DNA from: UBA1268 sp002694955
Lineage (GTDB): Bacteria > Planctomycetota > Planctomycetia > Pirellulales > UBA1268
Length of the DNA: 41,911 bases
Assembly: GCA_028066355.1 (NCBI GenBank)
Contig: JALCBP010000019.1
Coordinates: 1 to 41,911 of the forward strand
Direction of reading: 5' to 3'
Below, piece by piece: positions 17,101 through 25,501 of the stretch. Under the pieces are notes generated by a model. It ran no database searches and was not told the origin of the DNA. It was given only the letters and a program-made list of their open reading frames with translations. Each line of letters begins with the position of its first letter. The first letter of the stretch is position 1. A program made the translations under genes and the position numbers.

Positions 17101-17339
17101 GCTTCCTGACGGAATAAACTCCGCAGAGCTTGAACATGAGAAAGTGTGCTGGCAAGGTTGTTACAGATCGGCCTCCACACAACTTGTATCCAGTTCGGTA
17201 CGAAAATTGGTCGTATTTTGGAAATGAATAATTGGATAAGAGAAATGGTTGTAAGTGGTAGAATCGAATTCAAAGGGTCACTGATGACCACCAGCGGCTG
17301 CCCGTTCTGACCAGAGTTTCTAGGTCGGCGTAAAACCAC
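14130..17339 (-). CDS. Membrane-anchored large protein with glycosidase-like barrel
   Basis: A 1069-residue reading frame starting with GTG, preceded by AAGGG at 9 nt; an in-frame GTG at about codon 54 is an alternative. Hydrophobic segments are near 25-45 and, clearly, 81-97, so the rest should lie outside the cytoplasm. From about 309 the sequence VLEVDGKPFFPRAIEHRG begins a TIM-barrel of the GH-A type (GH2/GH42-like), running to about 590. The region where the acid/base Glu would be reads LLWDMGRSL, with Asp instead of the usual Asn-Glu, so activity is doubtful. Later parts are a helical stretch (about 680-770) and a beta-sandwich-like C-terminal domain, possibly carbohydrate binding (about 800-980), then a Pro-rich tail. 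It is probably co-transcribed with the ATPase gene. Confidence 0.75.
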   Translation of the reverse strand: MVLRRPRNSGQNGQPLVVISDPLNSILPLTTISLIQLFISKIRPIFVPNWIQVVWRPICNNLASTLSHVQALRSLFRQEASFSCIFFSIFLILVLQRVSMGSGLIENFNGPGTVTTVAPSPGLRVLEQRIGNIDTTGHSCETIVLQTDRTTLGRILFSIPESAIIDEFLATIRLRCDQPSVRLACQIKLPSVQGPDGQAVRIFLSGSPSTTSSRWQSLTVGNIPSVLRSQLPALRAQYGPQISLDGATISGLAVEIPLGIGRCNVSIDTVSVTGLITAAQPKKTATSPPSMLLQQNIQSITKATTTENAGLVRGVLEVDGKPFFPRAIEHRGEPFIKLAQLGFNCVQLYEPASTTLLAEAEQAGVWIICPPPTLPDVDLTEPEKLPTFSDKWNRVLLWDMGRSLSSEDIPNLAEQVRRLRICDRREGRPIIASADSGLREISRHIDMLVAHRAVLGTSLELANYLTWLQQRPRLARPGTPLLATLATEIDSRTASQAALLSGTGSNGLPVDEESLLGAAFTAIAAGSRGILFSSNRSLSGTDPETVTRAAAVQAVNLELETISAWGASGRFTADAETSDPEVRAMVIEASRSRIVLIWRSVQGGQIMARHYRGDIPRQEQPLNILIPGIPEAHRPWEITHSTLRPLQHRRVTGGVSMTLDNFHAAAVILISNDPAATAHIQELVRRNAPTAALLARAQAADAIARTSRLAAELPPKALGHFPVTEMIIEAQQEAQYAEAMIAQDPTNAVKKLERSRAIAGQLERLFWERGVTATGSMVASPLTTSPATLSDHWRMIDALQTTKVGGNLLEGGHMEEINTLSSTGWRHFVRPTDQVKGSVELSGQSPADGQRSLRIFTTAIDSEEAPVVIETPPIWITTPPIYAAAGTLLEIVAQVRVPNPIEGSVDGLLVFDSYGGPALAERVNKTESWRRLVLYRIVPPAQESSDESSIEPPPPLTVTFALTGLGEAQIDSVSIKPLSRGNSGPSVTQITSGNPNFPKPDEILQKQQLQAVPVMTTQPNPTAPTSTWPGMSLEWPKMLPFTAPETTPPRGPSGSTIDPFKRARAVSSK

Positions 17340-17541
17340 AAATGGTTGCCCTTAAAGTCCTGTGAGGCTGGCGCGATAAAGCGTAAAGTGGTCTTGTAGC
17401 AGGGTGTCGACGGTGTGCTCTAGAGGGGCTGGTTCAGCAGTTCGTCTTTTGGCTCAAAAACAGGACATTCAGGTAAATTAGGAAAGTATTTTCCGGCATT
17501 AATCCGATGACCAAGGTATTATTTGGACAAGGATTTTTTTC

Positions 17542-19023
17542 ATGCAGGACCTCACCAGCGAAGAACTTGCCTCGGCAGCCATTGAACTTGGCCTGATAGA
17601 CCCGGCGAAGATGCCAGGGGTATGGCGGGAATTAGGCTCTCATGACGCTCCTTCAGAACAATTTGGTTCAGTCTGTGTACGGAAAGAACTACTGACTGGA
17701 TATCAATGGGAACGCGTGCGGCAGGGCTACCGCAATGGCTTCTTTTATGGTCGAGCAAAAGTTCTTTACCAGGCAGGCGCTGGCTCATTCGCACGAGTTT
17801 ACCGTGCTATCGCACAAGACAGTGGAGAGATTCTTGCGGTGAAAGTTCTTCGGAAACGTTTTTCCTCTGATGAAATCAAAGGTGAACTTTTCTTGCGAGA
17901 GGGTCGTATGGGATTGATGCTACGGCATCCAGGTATTGTTCGGATTGAAGAAGTTGGAAAAGAGGGTGTCAGCAGCTTCATTACCATGGAGTTTGTTGAA
18001 GGGCAGACCCTTCGGGAACTAGTTAAGATTCGCAAAGGCCTCGATCTCATTCGTGGTTTTGATTTGGCATCACAGTTGATTGATGCTCTTGTCTACGCTC
18101 ATGGTGAACATGTGACTCACCGCGACTTAAAGGCATCTAATGTTCTCGTTTCTTCAAAGGGTCAAGCAAAGCTTGTCGACTTTGGACTTGCGAGTTTCGT
18201 GGAGTCCAAAGCAAAAAAAGACGATGAAATTGGGAAATTGCGTACCGTTGAGTACGCTGCGCTTGAGGCTGCGGGAGGCGTTCGTGGTGACGATGTCCGC
18301 AGCGATGTGTTTTTTCTTGGAGCGCTTTTGTACCTTATTTTTTCTGGGCGTTCACCATTCAGTGAATCACGTGATCGAGCTGTACGGGCTGATCCGAAGC
18401 GGTATTCAGAGATTGAACCACTCGGGAGGGTTGCGCCTCATTTACCACGCGATTTGGTTGATGTTGTAAATAAAGCGCTCAGCCTGAAACCAAAGCATCG
18501 TTTTCAAACGATGTCAGAGTTACAAGAGGCAATCAAGCCAATACATCTGAGATGTAGTGAAGATAAAACAGTTCATACGACTGATTCGACAGAGAAAGTG
18601 AAGCAGCCCTCAAAATCAGGAAGCGTAAGGTCCAAAACTTCGGATAAGCCAAGGATCATGGTTGTTGAAGTCTCAGGTAAGTCGCAAGATTCCTTGCGAC
18701 AATTTTTCTCGAAACAGGGTTTTCGTGTTCTTGTGACTGAGAATCCGAAGCGAGCGATTACCCGGTTTGAGTCGGTGCCAACGCCGGCAGATATTCTTCT
18801 GTTGAGTAGCCAAGTGCTTGGTCATGATGCAGTGTCGGTATTCAATTCATTAGCACCGGATCCGTATTTGAAAAAGATACCTGCACTACTTATCACGAGT
18901 GCTCGTCAGTTAGACCTAGTGGCCGAGGCTGTTGAAGACGACCTGCGGCAGGTTGTTACGATGCCGTTTGAGGCGAGCGATCTTTTGCAAAAAGTAAAGA
19001 CGTTGACAGGCAACAAGGCATGA
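17542..19023 (+). CDS. Ser/Thr protein kinase with C-terminal degenerate receiver domain
   Basis: 493 residues, soluble. The N-terminal 70 residues (ending ELLTGYQ...RNGFFYGR) are the short domain typical of planctomycete kinases. The kinase domain follows: Gly-rich loop near 78-86, Lys101 in AVKVL, HRDLKASN at 193-200, DFG at 213-215, and ALE where APE is usual. After a basic, Ser-rich linker (340-370), residues 371-488 have the fold pattern of a response-regulator receiver. The key residues are replaced: EV instead of the acidic pair, Ser422 instead of the phosphorylated Asp, and Met474 instead of Lys. No transmembrane segment links it to the outside. AAGGA lies about 8 nt before the ATG. 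It is convergent with cysH, 22 bp apart. Confidence 0.93.
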   Translation: MQDLTSEELASAAIELGLIDPAKMPGVWRELGSHDAPSEQFGSVCVRKELLTGYQWERVRQGYRNGFFYGRAKVLYQAGAGSFARVYRAIAQDSGEILAVKVLRKRFSSDEIKGELFLREGRMGLMLRHPGIVRIEEVGKEGVSSFITMEFVEGQTLRELVKIRKGLDLIRGFDLASQLIDALVYAHGEHVTHRDLKASNVLVSSKGQAKLVDFGLASFVESKAKKDDEIGKLRTVEYAALEAAGGVRGDDVRSDVFFLGALLYLIFSGRSPFSESRDRAVRADPKRYSEIEPLGRVAPHLPRDLVDVVNKALSLKPKHRFQTMSELQEAIKPIHLRCSEDKTVHTTDSTEKVKQPSKSGSVRSKTSDKPRIMVVEVSGKSQDSLRQFFSKQGFRVLVTENPKRAITRFESVPTPADILLLSSQVLGHDAVSVFNSLAPDPYLKKIPALLITSARQLDLVAEAVEDDLRQVVTMPFEASDLLQKVKTLTGNKA

Positions 19024-19045
19024 TATGTATAGCCGAGGGGAAGTG

Positions 19046-19789
19046 CTAATCTCGAATGTGAAGACCGCATTCTGTTTTTTCACTGCCGCTCCAGCGGCCA
19101 GCCCGTTCATCTTCACCGGCTGTAATAGCTCGAGTACACGGCCAGCATCCAATGCTGACATAGCCTTTGTCATGGAGTGGATTGTACGGCACATCATCTT
19201 GAAGGATTTGATCCCAGACTTGGGACTTTGTCCAATTGGCAAGTGGAGAAATTTTGACAACGCCAAATTTTTTATCCCAACCAACAATTGGAGCACTTGC
19301 TCGATCTGGACTTTGATCCCGGCGAATACCACTCATCCACGCATCGAAGTTAGAAAGCACGCGTTCGATGACAGCGATTTTTCGATCACCGCAGCATGTT
19401 GATGGGTCAGTTCGATACAGTGGCCCTCCATGTTTTCTTTCGTATTCTGCAACAGTTGTCTCTGGACTTTCATACGAAACAGTAATCCCATATCGATCTC
19501 GAATACGATCACGCAGTTCAAGAGTTTCTTTGAACTGATAGCCCGTTTCCAGATTGAAAACAAATGTGGCAGGGGCAACAGAAGAGAGCCAGTGAAGAAT
19601 CAAGCATCCCTCGGGACCAAAAGCCGTAGCCATAGTAAGCCGTTTCCCAAAACGGTCTGAGGCCCAACGGATAATATCAATAGGGTCTGCCTTTTCAAGA
19701 AGTTCACTCGCTGATGCTAACTCCGCCGTGAGTTCAGGGGAGGCTTCTAATCGAGGTTGTGAGGAATTTTCTGAATCAGAGGAAGGCAT
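19046..19789 (-). CDS. cysH: Assimilatory adenylylsulfate/PAPS reductase
   Basis: Reduces activated sulfate to sulfite with thioredoxin, a step in cysteine synthesis. The 247 residues contain the adenosine-binding segment TAFGPEGCLILHWL (54-67), ETGYQF (81-86) and the catalytic C-terminal ECGLH (240-244). The pairs Cys132-Cys133 (TCCGDRK) and Cys215-Cys218 (CWPC) are the four ligands of a [4Fe-4S] cluster. This marks the bacterial type that uses APS, unlike the cluster-free enterobacterial PAPS reductase. The ATG at 19789 lacks a visible ribosome site, but no better in-frame start is found upstream. No other cys genes are in the window. Confidence 0.94.
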   Translation of the reverse strand: MPSSDSENSSQPRLEASPELTAELASASELLEKADPIDIIRWASDRFGKRLTMATAFGPEGCLILHWLSSVAPATFVFNLETGYQFKETLELRDRIRDRYGITVSYESPETTVAEYERKHGGPLYRTDPSTCCGDRKIAVIERVLSNFDAWMSGIRRDQSPDRASAPIVGWDKKFGVVKISPLANWTKSQVWDQILQDDVPYNPLHDKGYVSIGCWPCTRAITAGEDERAGRWSGSEKTECGLHIRD

Positions 19790-20143
19790 TGTCGCAGCAG
19801 GATAAGTTTTTAACGGAGCCTCATTTGGAAGCCGTCGGCGGGGGCTATATTTCTATATCGAATATCAGGAAAATATATTGCAGTTTGAATGATTAGAACT
19901 ATTACCGCGTATCGTGCCATGATGTTGGAGGAGCGTAAACCTGAGTTTGTCTTCTTTCGACAAATAGGGAAATCGTCCTTTTCTTACGAGGAATTCGCCT
20001 TTCAGAGAAATCATAGGGCCTGATCATGGTGTGCGTTACCACAATTTGCGTGACCTAGGCGTGGCATCGAGCCATTTGGGTGGTACAACGGTTTGCTCAG
20101 CGGGGTAGTAGTGTAGGAAATAGGCGATAGGAGGGTTTCGGAA
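19790..20143. other. Divergent intergenic region between cysH and rhaB
   Basis: 354 bp without a gene I can support. The part near 19850-19900 is AT-rich (TATATTTCTATATCGAATATC) and is the likely promoter zone for both directions. A 34-codon frame beginning ATGATG at 19919 has no support. A strong ribosome site (AGGAGGG) at 20129-20135 belongs to the rhaB start. I found no riboswitch-like or tRNA structure. Confidence 0.5.
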
Positions 20144-21628
20144 ATGTCACGGACAGTTGCTTTAGCGGTCGATCTCGGAGCTTCGGGTGGTCGCATCGTC
20201 TCAGGTGCTTTTGATGGACGGCTTCTTGAATTGAAGGAACTCCATAGATTCGAAAATGGGCCAGTCTGTTTTGGTGGCCAACTTGTTTGGGACTTGGTTG
20301 GTCTCTGGAGCAGTGTTGTAGATGGTTTACGGATTGCGGCCGATCAGCATCAGAATGCAATTCAGAGTATTGGGGTCGATACCTGGGGAGTCGATTTTTC
20401 ATTCATTACCGAGAACGGTTCACTCTTGTCAGAGCCTGTGTGTTATCGAGATTCTCGTACAAGGGGCCTTATTGAATCAGCACAGCAAATACTTTCAAAA
20501 GAAGATACATTCAAAGCTACTGGCCTTCAGTTCATGGAAATCAATACGCTCTATCAACTACTTGCTGTAAAGAGAGATCGCCCAGAACTTCTTGAAGCAG
20601 CTGATCAGTTGTTGATGATCCCAGATCTTATGCACTGGTTACTTTCAGGGCAGCGCTCGAATGAACGAACAATTGCCTCGACGACTCAATGTTTTGATCC
20701 TCAGAGCGGACAGTGGGCGAATGATCTTTTGAACAAATTCGAGATTCCGACTGAGTTGTTTCGGCCGATTGCTAATCCAGGGTGCGACATTGGCCATATT
20801 CGTTCAGACATTGCATCTGAAACAGGACTTGGAAATGTCCGAGTGGTGCTCCCTGGTTCCCATGACACTGCTAGTGCGGTTGCTGCAGTTCCGGCGCTTG
20901 AACCGCCTTCATCACGACCAGACTGGTGTTATGTAAGCCTTGGGACGTGGGCACTTGTTGGGGCTGAACTTGATCGGCCTTTAATGACCCCAGAATGTCT
21001 CGCACACAACTTTACAAACGAGGGTGGTGTAGGTGGAACAACGAGATTACTGAAAAATATATGTGGGCTTTGGCTTGTGCAGCAATGCCGAGTGAGTTGG
21101 CAAAGATCCGGAAATAACTGGAGCTGGGAGCAATTGACTGCTTTGGCTGCTGAATCTACACCACTGCAAACAATAATCGACACTGGCCATCCTTCACTTG
21201 TGGCCCCAAATGATATGCCTCAAGCAATACGGGAGCTTGCCCAACAAAGTAACCAGACGGTTCCGGAATCAACTGGTGCAGTAGTGCGAACAGCGTTGGA
21301 AAGCGTTGCTGCAGATGTGTCTCGAACGTTGCAAGATTTAGATGAACTCGTTGGGCGCCGCATCAGTAGAGTACACATCGTTGGCGGTGGTGTTCAAAAT
21401 AAGTTGCTTTGTCAAATGATAGCTGATGCGTCAGATCGTCCAGTTGTGGCTGGTCCGGTTGAAGCAACGGCTGTAGGAAACCTCCTTGTACAGATTCTTG
21501 CTGAAAATGGGAAACTAGATTTGCGAAGCGTGCGGTCTGTAGTGAGGGATAGTTTTGACCCGATAACATACGAGCCTCAAAACGTTGCAGCTTGGAAAGA
21601 ACGACTCAGCCAGTGTGATAGTCGATAG
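20144..21628 (+). CDS. rhaB: Rhamnulokinase (FGGY family)
   Basis: Phosphorylates L-rhamnulose to rhamnulose-1-phosphate in rhamnose breakdown. 494 residues, close to family length. FGGY-type ATPase motifs are visible: VDLGASGGRIV near residues 9-19, the substrate-binding segment GVDTWGVDFSFI near 77-88, MEINTLYQLLA near 130-140, PGSHDTASAV near 237-246, and the phosphate-2 block with HIVGGGVQNKLLCQMIADA near 411-429. The pair GASGGR and WGVDF suggests rhamnulokinase rather than xylulokinase or glycerol kinase. AGGAGGG lies 9 nt before the ATG. No rhamnose isomerase or aldolase gene is in the window, so the gene stands alone here. Confidence 0.92.
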   Translation: MSRTVALAVDLGASGGRIVSGAFDGRLLELKELHRFENGPVCFGGQLVWDLVGLWSSVVDGLRIAADQHQNAIQSIGVDTWGVDFSFITENGSLLSEPVCYRDSRTRGLIESAQQILSKEDTFKATGLQFMEINTLYQLLAVKRDRPELLEAADQLLMIPDLMHWLLSGQRSNERTIASTTQCFDPQSGQWANDLLNKFEIPTELFRPIANPGCDIGHIRSDIASETGLGNVRVVLPGSHDTASAVAAVPALEPPSSRPDWCYVSLGTWALVGAELDRPLMTPECLAHNFTNEGGVGGTTRLLKNICGLWLVQQCRVSWQRSGNNWSWEQLTALAAESTPLQTIIDTGHPSLVAPNDMPQAIRELAQQSNQTVPESTGAVVRTALESVAADVSRTLQDLDELVGRRISRVHIVGGGVQNKLLCQMIADASDRPVVAGPVEATAVGNLLVQILAENGKLDLRSVRSVVRDSFDPITYEPQNVAAWKERLSQCDSR

Positions 21629-21667
21629 CTGTTTTCTGAAGAATTACAGTCGTGTGTACCACAGCGT

Positions 21668-21925
21668 CTACTGCAGCACCTGGGATATCAGGGCAATGAT
21701 TCCGGCGGTGATCAATACCGCAACTGTACCAATGGCTACAACGAGCCATTGGTACGCAGCACGTTCAGTCTGCTCGTCAGAGTACTCAACACTGGTTGTG
21801 AAATCAGCGACAAATCGTGCATTGCACTGAGGGCAATTCAGTTCCTCGTTGAGTAGCCCTGCCGGTACCATAACAATGTGATTGGAGGGACAAGGCATGT
21901 GATAGTGGTCAACGGGTGCCGTCAT
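21668..21925 (-). CDS. Small zinc-ribbon membrane protein
   Basis: 85 residues. The pairs CPSNH at 12-16 and CPQC at 31-34 form a small zinc-ribbon-like knuckle of the type CPxxH...CPxC. A single hydrophobic helix at about 60-82 makes it a tail-anchored membrane protein with the zinc end probably in the cytoplasm. The start overlaps the stop of the ABC transporter gene in an ATGA arrangement (21922-21925), so the two are translationally coupled. Its role is unknown; a partner or regulator of the exporter is suggested by the overlap only. Confidence 0.8.
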   Translation of the reverse strand: MTAPVDHYHMPCPSNHIVMVPAGLLNEELNCPQCNARFVADFTTSVEYSDEQTERAAYQWLVVAIGTVAVLITAGIIALISQVLQ

Positions 21926-23871
21926 GCTGCTCGATAGTTTGCGGCAGGTCTTTTGGTCACCTGTCCGTGGTCAACTTCCAGGATTGAATCGGCGAGCGCA
22001 AGAGTGCTTGGTCGGTGTGTGATCATAATCACCGTTCGGTTCTTGACGTAACATGAAAGAGCTTCATGAATAAGCTCTTCACTTGCCACGTCTATTTGGC
22101 TTGTAGCTTCATCGAGTACAAGTATCTCAGCATCTCTTAAGAATGCCCTAGCGAGAGCGATTCGCTGCCTTTGTCCACCAGAGAGACGAAAACCATTCGG
22201 GCCAACTTTTGTCTTATATCCGTCAGGGAATTCGGCGATGAAATCATGAGCGCGAGCCTTTCGGGCCGCTTCCTCTATTTCTTGCTCGGTAGCTTCCCAC
22301 CTGCCATAACGGATGTTGTACAAAATCGTTTCATTGAAAAGTTCTGTTTGCTGAGTAACGATTGCAATTCGCCTTCGCAAATCTTGCACCGCCAGTTCTG
22401 TCAACGGAACGTTATCGAGTTCAACAGTGCCTTCTGTGGGATCGTAAAAACGACATATGAGGTTAATAAGCGTGCTTTTCCCACCTCCGTTGGGTCCGAC
22501 TATTGCTACGCGTTCACCAAACTCAATAGCAACATCGACATTCTTTAGTACTGCGTCGATTCCATCATACGAAAACGATACATTTCGCAATGCAATCTCT
22601 CGGTGCGGTGATGGGAGATAGTACGGGTTTGGTTTTTCTTTCAGTTTTGAAGGTGTATCAAGAAGCGGATACAGTGACTGTGCTCCAACAATTCCTACGT
22701 TGATTCCCGTTATGACGCCAGAGAGTTTTCTAACAGGATCTGAAGCACCAATCAGCATCCCGAAAAAAACCATAATCCCAGGGACGGTCATTGGTTGCTC
22801 TGTCATGGTAATACCAAAAATTTGGGTTTCCTGATTGATAACCAACCACGCCCCGACGGCGATCGAGGTTGCGACCATTCCAATTCCCAGCACCTCTGTA
22901 ATTGGATTTGCAAGAGCTCGATAAAAGTTGTGTCGAAGCCCAATTTTCATCATATGATTTGTGCTGTCCCGAAACCGATCCCGCTCGAAAGCTTCCATGG
23001 TATAGGCCTGCACAGTGAGTACGTTATTGAGTGCTTCGAGCATCACGTGATGAAAACCAAGTGCTTGAGCAAGAATGTTCTTCGAGGCACCGCGCATTTT
23101 TCGGTTGAGCCATACCATCAAGAATCCAACAACTGGTGCCAATGTGAGGCACGCGAGTGTTAGCTGCCATGAAATACAGAAAGCACCGCCGAGGCACGCA
23201 ATTATTTTCAGGGGTTCGGTGACTGCACCACCAAAGGTAGTCGTGATTCCATTCGAAAGCATATCAGCTGTGTGGGTGACTTGAGCCATAAAACCAGCTG
23301 AACCATTTTTCATGAATTGTGTGCGGTCCAATTCAAGGGCTTTGTTGAAAATTTTGACTCTGAGGTCTCTTGAGATCGCCATTGCAACAAAACTAACGAG
23401 CATTGTGCTGGTAAGAAGTAGACAGTGTTTCAAGAAGGTGCTCACGACGATCAGGACAACTACAAGAAGCACAGTCTGAAAAGGATCTCGCGGAATATAT
23501 TTTTCCAGCCATGGCTGAATTGCTTGAGCTGAGGATAAGATGGCTCCTTGGCCTTTGTCTTCGAGTGTGAGGGTGTCTATTCTATTTTGAAGCGTGTTTT
23601 TCTCCGCTTGTGTCCTGCCTCCACCGGCTAATTGCTCGCGTAGTTGATCAATCTCTTGTTCGTGGTTCGCAAGGTTCGATTCAGCCGTTTCTATTCTTGT
23701 TTTATTCCAATCCTGCAGAGATTTTCCGTTGAGGGTGACTTCGATGATCGGAAAAAGTGCTGCGATGTTTGCGCCCCACAGCCCGGCTACGCCAGCAGAA
23801 CAAAGAAATGCAGATAGGAGCAGTGGCCAGCTTTTTGAAGCATCACGAAGGGCGCGAAGGAAATACTTCAT
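21922..23871 (-). CDS. ABC exporter, MsbA/multidrug type, fused permease and ATPase
   Basis: 649 residues. The N-terminal part is a type IV ABC exporter membrane domain; the C-terminal ATPase has Walker A (GPNGGGKST, 459-467), signature LSGGQRQR (563-570), Walker B ILVLDE (583-588) with D-loop SQID, and switch His619. Between helix 1 (about 18-42) and helix 2 (about 132-160) there is an unusually long segment of some 80 residues with heptad-like coiled-coil character (about 54-105), predicted to lie outside the inner membrane. Standard MsbA has only a short loop there. The substrate is unknown; lipid or lipid-linked glycans would fit the family. It is coupled with the small zinc-ribbon gene downstream. 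Confidence 0.93.
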   Translation of the reverse strand: MKYFLRALRDASKSWPLLLSAFLCSAGVAGLWGANIAALFPIIEVTLNGKSLQDWNKTRIETAESNLANHEQEIDQLREQLAGGGRTQAEKNTLQNRIDTLTLEDKGQGAILSSAQAIQPWLEKYIPRDPFQTVLLVVVLIVVSTFLKHCLLLTSTMLVSFVAMAISRDLRVKIFNKALELDRTQFMKNGSAGFMAQVTHTADMLSNGITTTFGGAVTEPLKIIACLGGAFCISWQLTLACLTLAPVVGFLMVWLNRKMRGASKNILAQALGFHHVMLEALNNVLTVQAYTMEAFERDRFRDSTNHMMKIGLRHNFYRALANPITEVLGIGMVATSIAVGAWLVINQETQIFGITMTEQPMTVPGIMVFFGMLIGASDPVRKLSGVITGINVGIVGAQSLYPLLDTPSKLKEKPNPYYLPSPHREIALRNVSFSYDGIDAVLKNVDVAIEFGERVAIVGPNGGGKSTLINLICRFYDPTEGTVELDNVPLTELAVQDLRRRIAIVTQQTELFNETILYNIRYGRWEATEQEIEEAARKARAHDFIAEFPDGYKTKVGPNGFRLSGGQRQRIALARAFLRDAEILVLDEATSQIDVASEELIHEALSCYVKNRTVIMITHRPSTLALADSILEVDHGQVTKRPAANYRAA

Positions 23872-24000
23872 GAAGTCAGTTTGATGTATCTAGGGAATAA
23901 GATGAATAAAAAACGCAGATGTTCACATTGATGATTCAGGAAATGGCAGGTTGTATCATTTCACTTCTAAATGTCTTCTTGTTGGAACGGCTCCAAGATT

Positions 24001-24021
24001 TCAGCCAAAAATTTAGGCTGA
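24001..24021. repeat. Short hairpin TCAGCC/GGCTGA
   Basis: Perfect 6-bp arms around a 9-nt A/T loop, in the 277-bp stretch between the ABC transporter start and the folD stop. No gene is supported in that stretch. The hairpin could be a weak terminator for folD or part of the ABC gene leader; there is no strong T-run. Confidence 0.3.
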
Positions 24022-24148
24022 GTAATTTTGAGACTTTCCAACTACGCAGGAAGTTATTCTGGCGCAGAATTCATTTATTTGGAGGGAGGAGGGTAGTCTG
24101 AAAGCCCTGAGGAAAACAAGCCGAAAACTGTGATCAAGGCCCTGTTTT

Positions 24149-25033
24149 TTAGATATTCTGCCGCTCATGAGCCGCAAAAAATGTGTTTTCTAGAAGCATT
24201 GCGACAGTAAGGGGCCCCACTCCACCGGGTACTGGTGATATCGCTTCTGCAACCGAAGCGACAGGTTCGTAGTCAACGTCACCGACAAGTCGGCTTGTTT
24301 CGCCGTTTTGAACTCGATTAATACCTACATCAACTACAACAGCTCCGGGTTTTACCATGTCGGCCGTGATCAGCTGCGGAATACCAACGGCGGCTATAAG
24401 AATATCAGCTTGCTGAGTCACCTCCTTCAAATTAGACGTATGGCTGTGGCAGATGGACACAGTTGCATCGCCACCTGGCCCACGGCTGGCGAGAAGGAGT
24501 GCCAGTGGCTTTCCCACAATGTCACTCCGTCCGACGATAACGACATGCTTGCCACGAGTCTCAACGCCAGCATCGAGAAGCATTCTTTGAACTCCTGCAG
24601 CAGTGCAGGGAATAAAGTGAGGCCTTCCTTGAGAAAGGAGACCTGCGTTTACTGGATGAAAGCCATCGACATCACGGTCAGGAGGTACCGCATCGAGCAC
24701 AGCCCGGGCATCGACATGATCTGGGAGTGGCAACTGAACGAGAATGCCATCAACCAGCCCGTGTTCATCTTGTCCGATGGCTTCGATGGTAGATACAAGC
24801 TCAGCCGTTGTAGTTGATTCTGGGACCGAAAAAACATCGGCGGTAATTCCTACCCGTTTTGCGGCAGACGCTTTACTTTTCACATACGAGGCACTTGCGG
24901 CAACGTTTCCCACGAGAACAACAACAAGCCGCGGGGGGCGGCCAATTCTACTGGTTAGTGCCGCTACCTTCGGTGTAAGTTCAGATTCAATTTTTTTGGC
25001 GAGTGCTCTGCCATCGAGCCGTTGAGCAGTCAT
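24149..25033 (-). CDS. folD: Bifunctional methylenetetrahydrofolate dehydrogenase / methenyltetrahydrofolate cyclohydrolase
   Basis: Interconverts one-carbon folates, supplying 10-formyl-THF for purines and formyl-Met. 294 residues, normal length. The catalytic YVKSK (Tyr50, Lys54) is followed by GILVQLPLPDHVD near 96-108, the NADP site with VIVGRSDIVGKPLA near 165-178, and the C-terminal PVPGGVGPLTVAMLL near 266-280. ATG at 25033. It is the last of three minus-strand genes after pyrG and the DUF1844 gene; 113 bp separate it from the latter. Confidence 0.97.
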   Translation of the reverse strand: MTAQRLDGRALAKKIESELTPKVAALTSRIGRPPRLVVVLVGNVAASASYVKSKASAAKRVGITADVFSVPESTTTAELVSTIEAIGQDEHGLVDGILVQLPLPDHVDARAVLDAVPPDRDVDGFHPVNAGLLSQGRPHFIPCTAAGVQRMLLDAGVETRGKHVVIVGRSDIVGKPLALLLASRGPGGDATVSICHSHTSNLKEVTQQADILIAAVGIPQLITADMVKPGAVVVDVGINRVQNGETSRLVGDVDYEPVASVAEAISPVPGGVGPLTVAMLLENTFFAAHERQNI

Positions 25034-25146
25034 CTAAAACTCTCCGGAACTGGAATATATTGAAACCATCACGGTAGTCTTTCAGTTAAATAAGACGGCA
25101 ATGTTCACCGAGAATGCTGCCGAGAATACGATGGCGTACGTAATTC

Positions 25147-25440
25147 TTAACCTGGCTGCTCGTCCATGAACGTCATGCGAAGCTGATGAAGAATTTCCTC
25201 AAGAAGTTTCTTCTCATCATCAGCAAGATTTCCGGCTGTTTTCTTCTCGAGCATTTCAAGCATGTCAATGAAGTGTCGAGCAGTATCGAGGTTCTTCAGG
25301 GATTCTTTCGTGATAGGGTTCGGGATTTTCCCAAAGGCCATCAAAGCCTGAGTAAACATTGTTTGAACGAGAAACTCGAATGTAGCAGGAGGGGCTTTCA
25401 TAGGGCCATTGTCGTTTGATGGAACTGGAGGTTCAGTCAT
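25147..25440 (-). CDS. DUF1844 family protein
   Basis: 97 residues from the ATG at 25440; a TTG 21 nt upstream is an alternative. The stretch FEFLVQTMFTQALMAFGKIPNP, and then the stretch from NLDTARHFIDMLEML through KTAGNL to LHQLRM, is the whole DUF1844 domain: small, helical and of unknown function, widespread in Planctomycetes and several other phyla. It is soluble, with no signal peptide. It sits between pyrG and folD on the same strand. Confidence 0.88.
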   Translation of the reverse strand: MTEPPVPSNDNGPMKAPPATFEFLVQTMFTQALMAFGKIPNPITKESLKNLDTARHFIDMLEMLEKKTAGNLADDEKKLLEEILHQLRMTFMDEQPG

Positions 25441-25501
25441 AAGGGTGTCCACGTGGTTCAAGTAACAGGATCAATACGCTAGAGAGTACATTCGGTGTTG
25501 A

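Noticed and set aside
19790..19880. Possible SAM riboswitch in front of cysH
   Set aside because: I could not find the conserved core or a consistent stem pattern in the short leader.
19919..20023. 34-codon frame starting ATGATG in the cysH-rhaB gap
   Set aside because: No ribosome site and no similarity to known small proteins; kept as non-coding.
23919..24101. 60-codon plus-strand frame between ABC exporter and folD
   Set aside because: No ribosome site, low-complexity hydrophobic and basic composition, no family resemblance.
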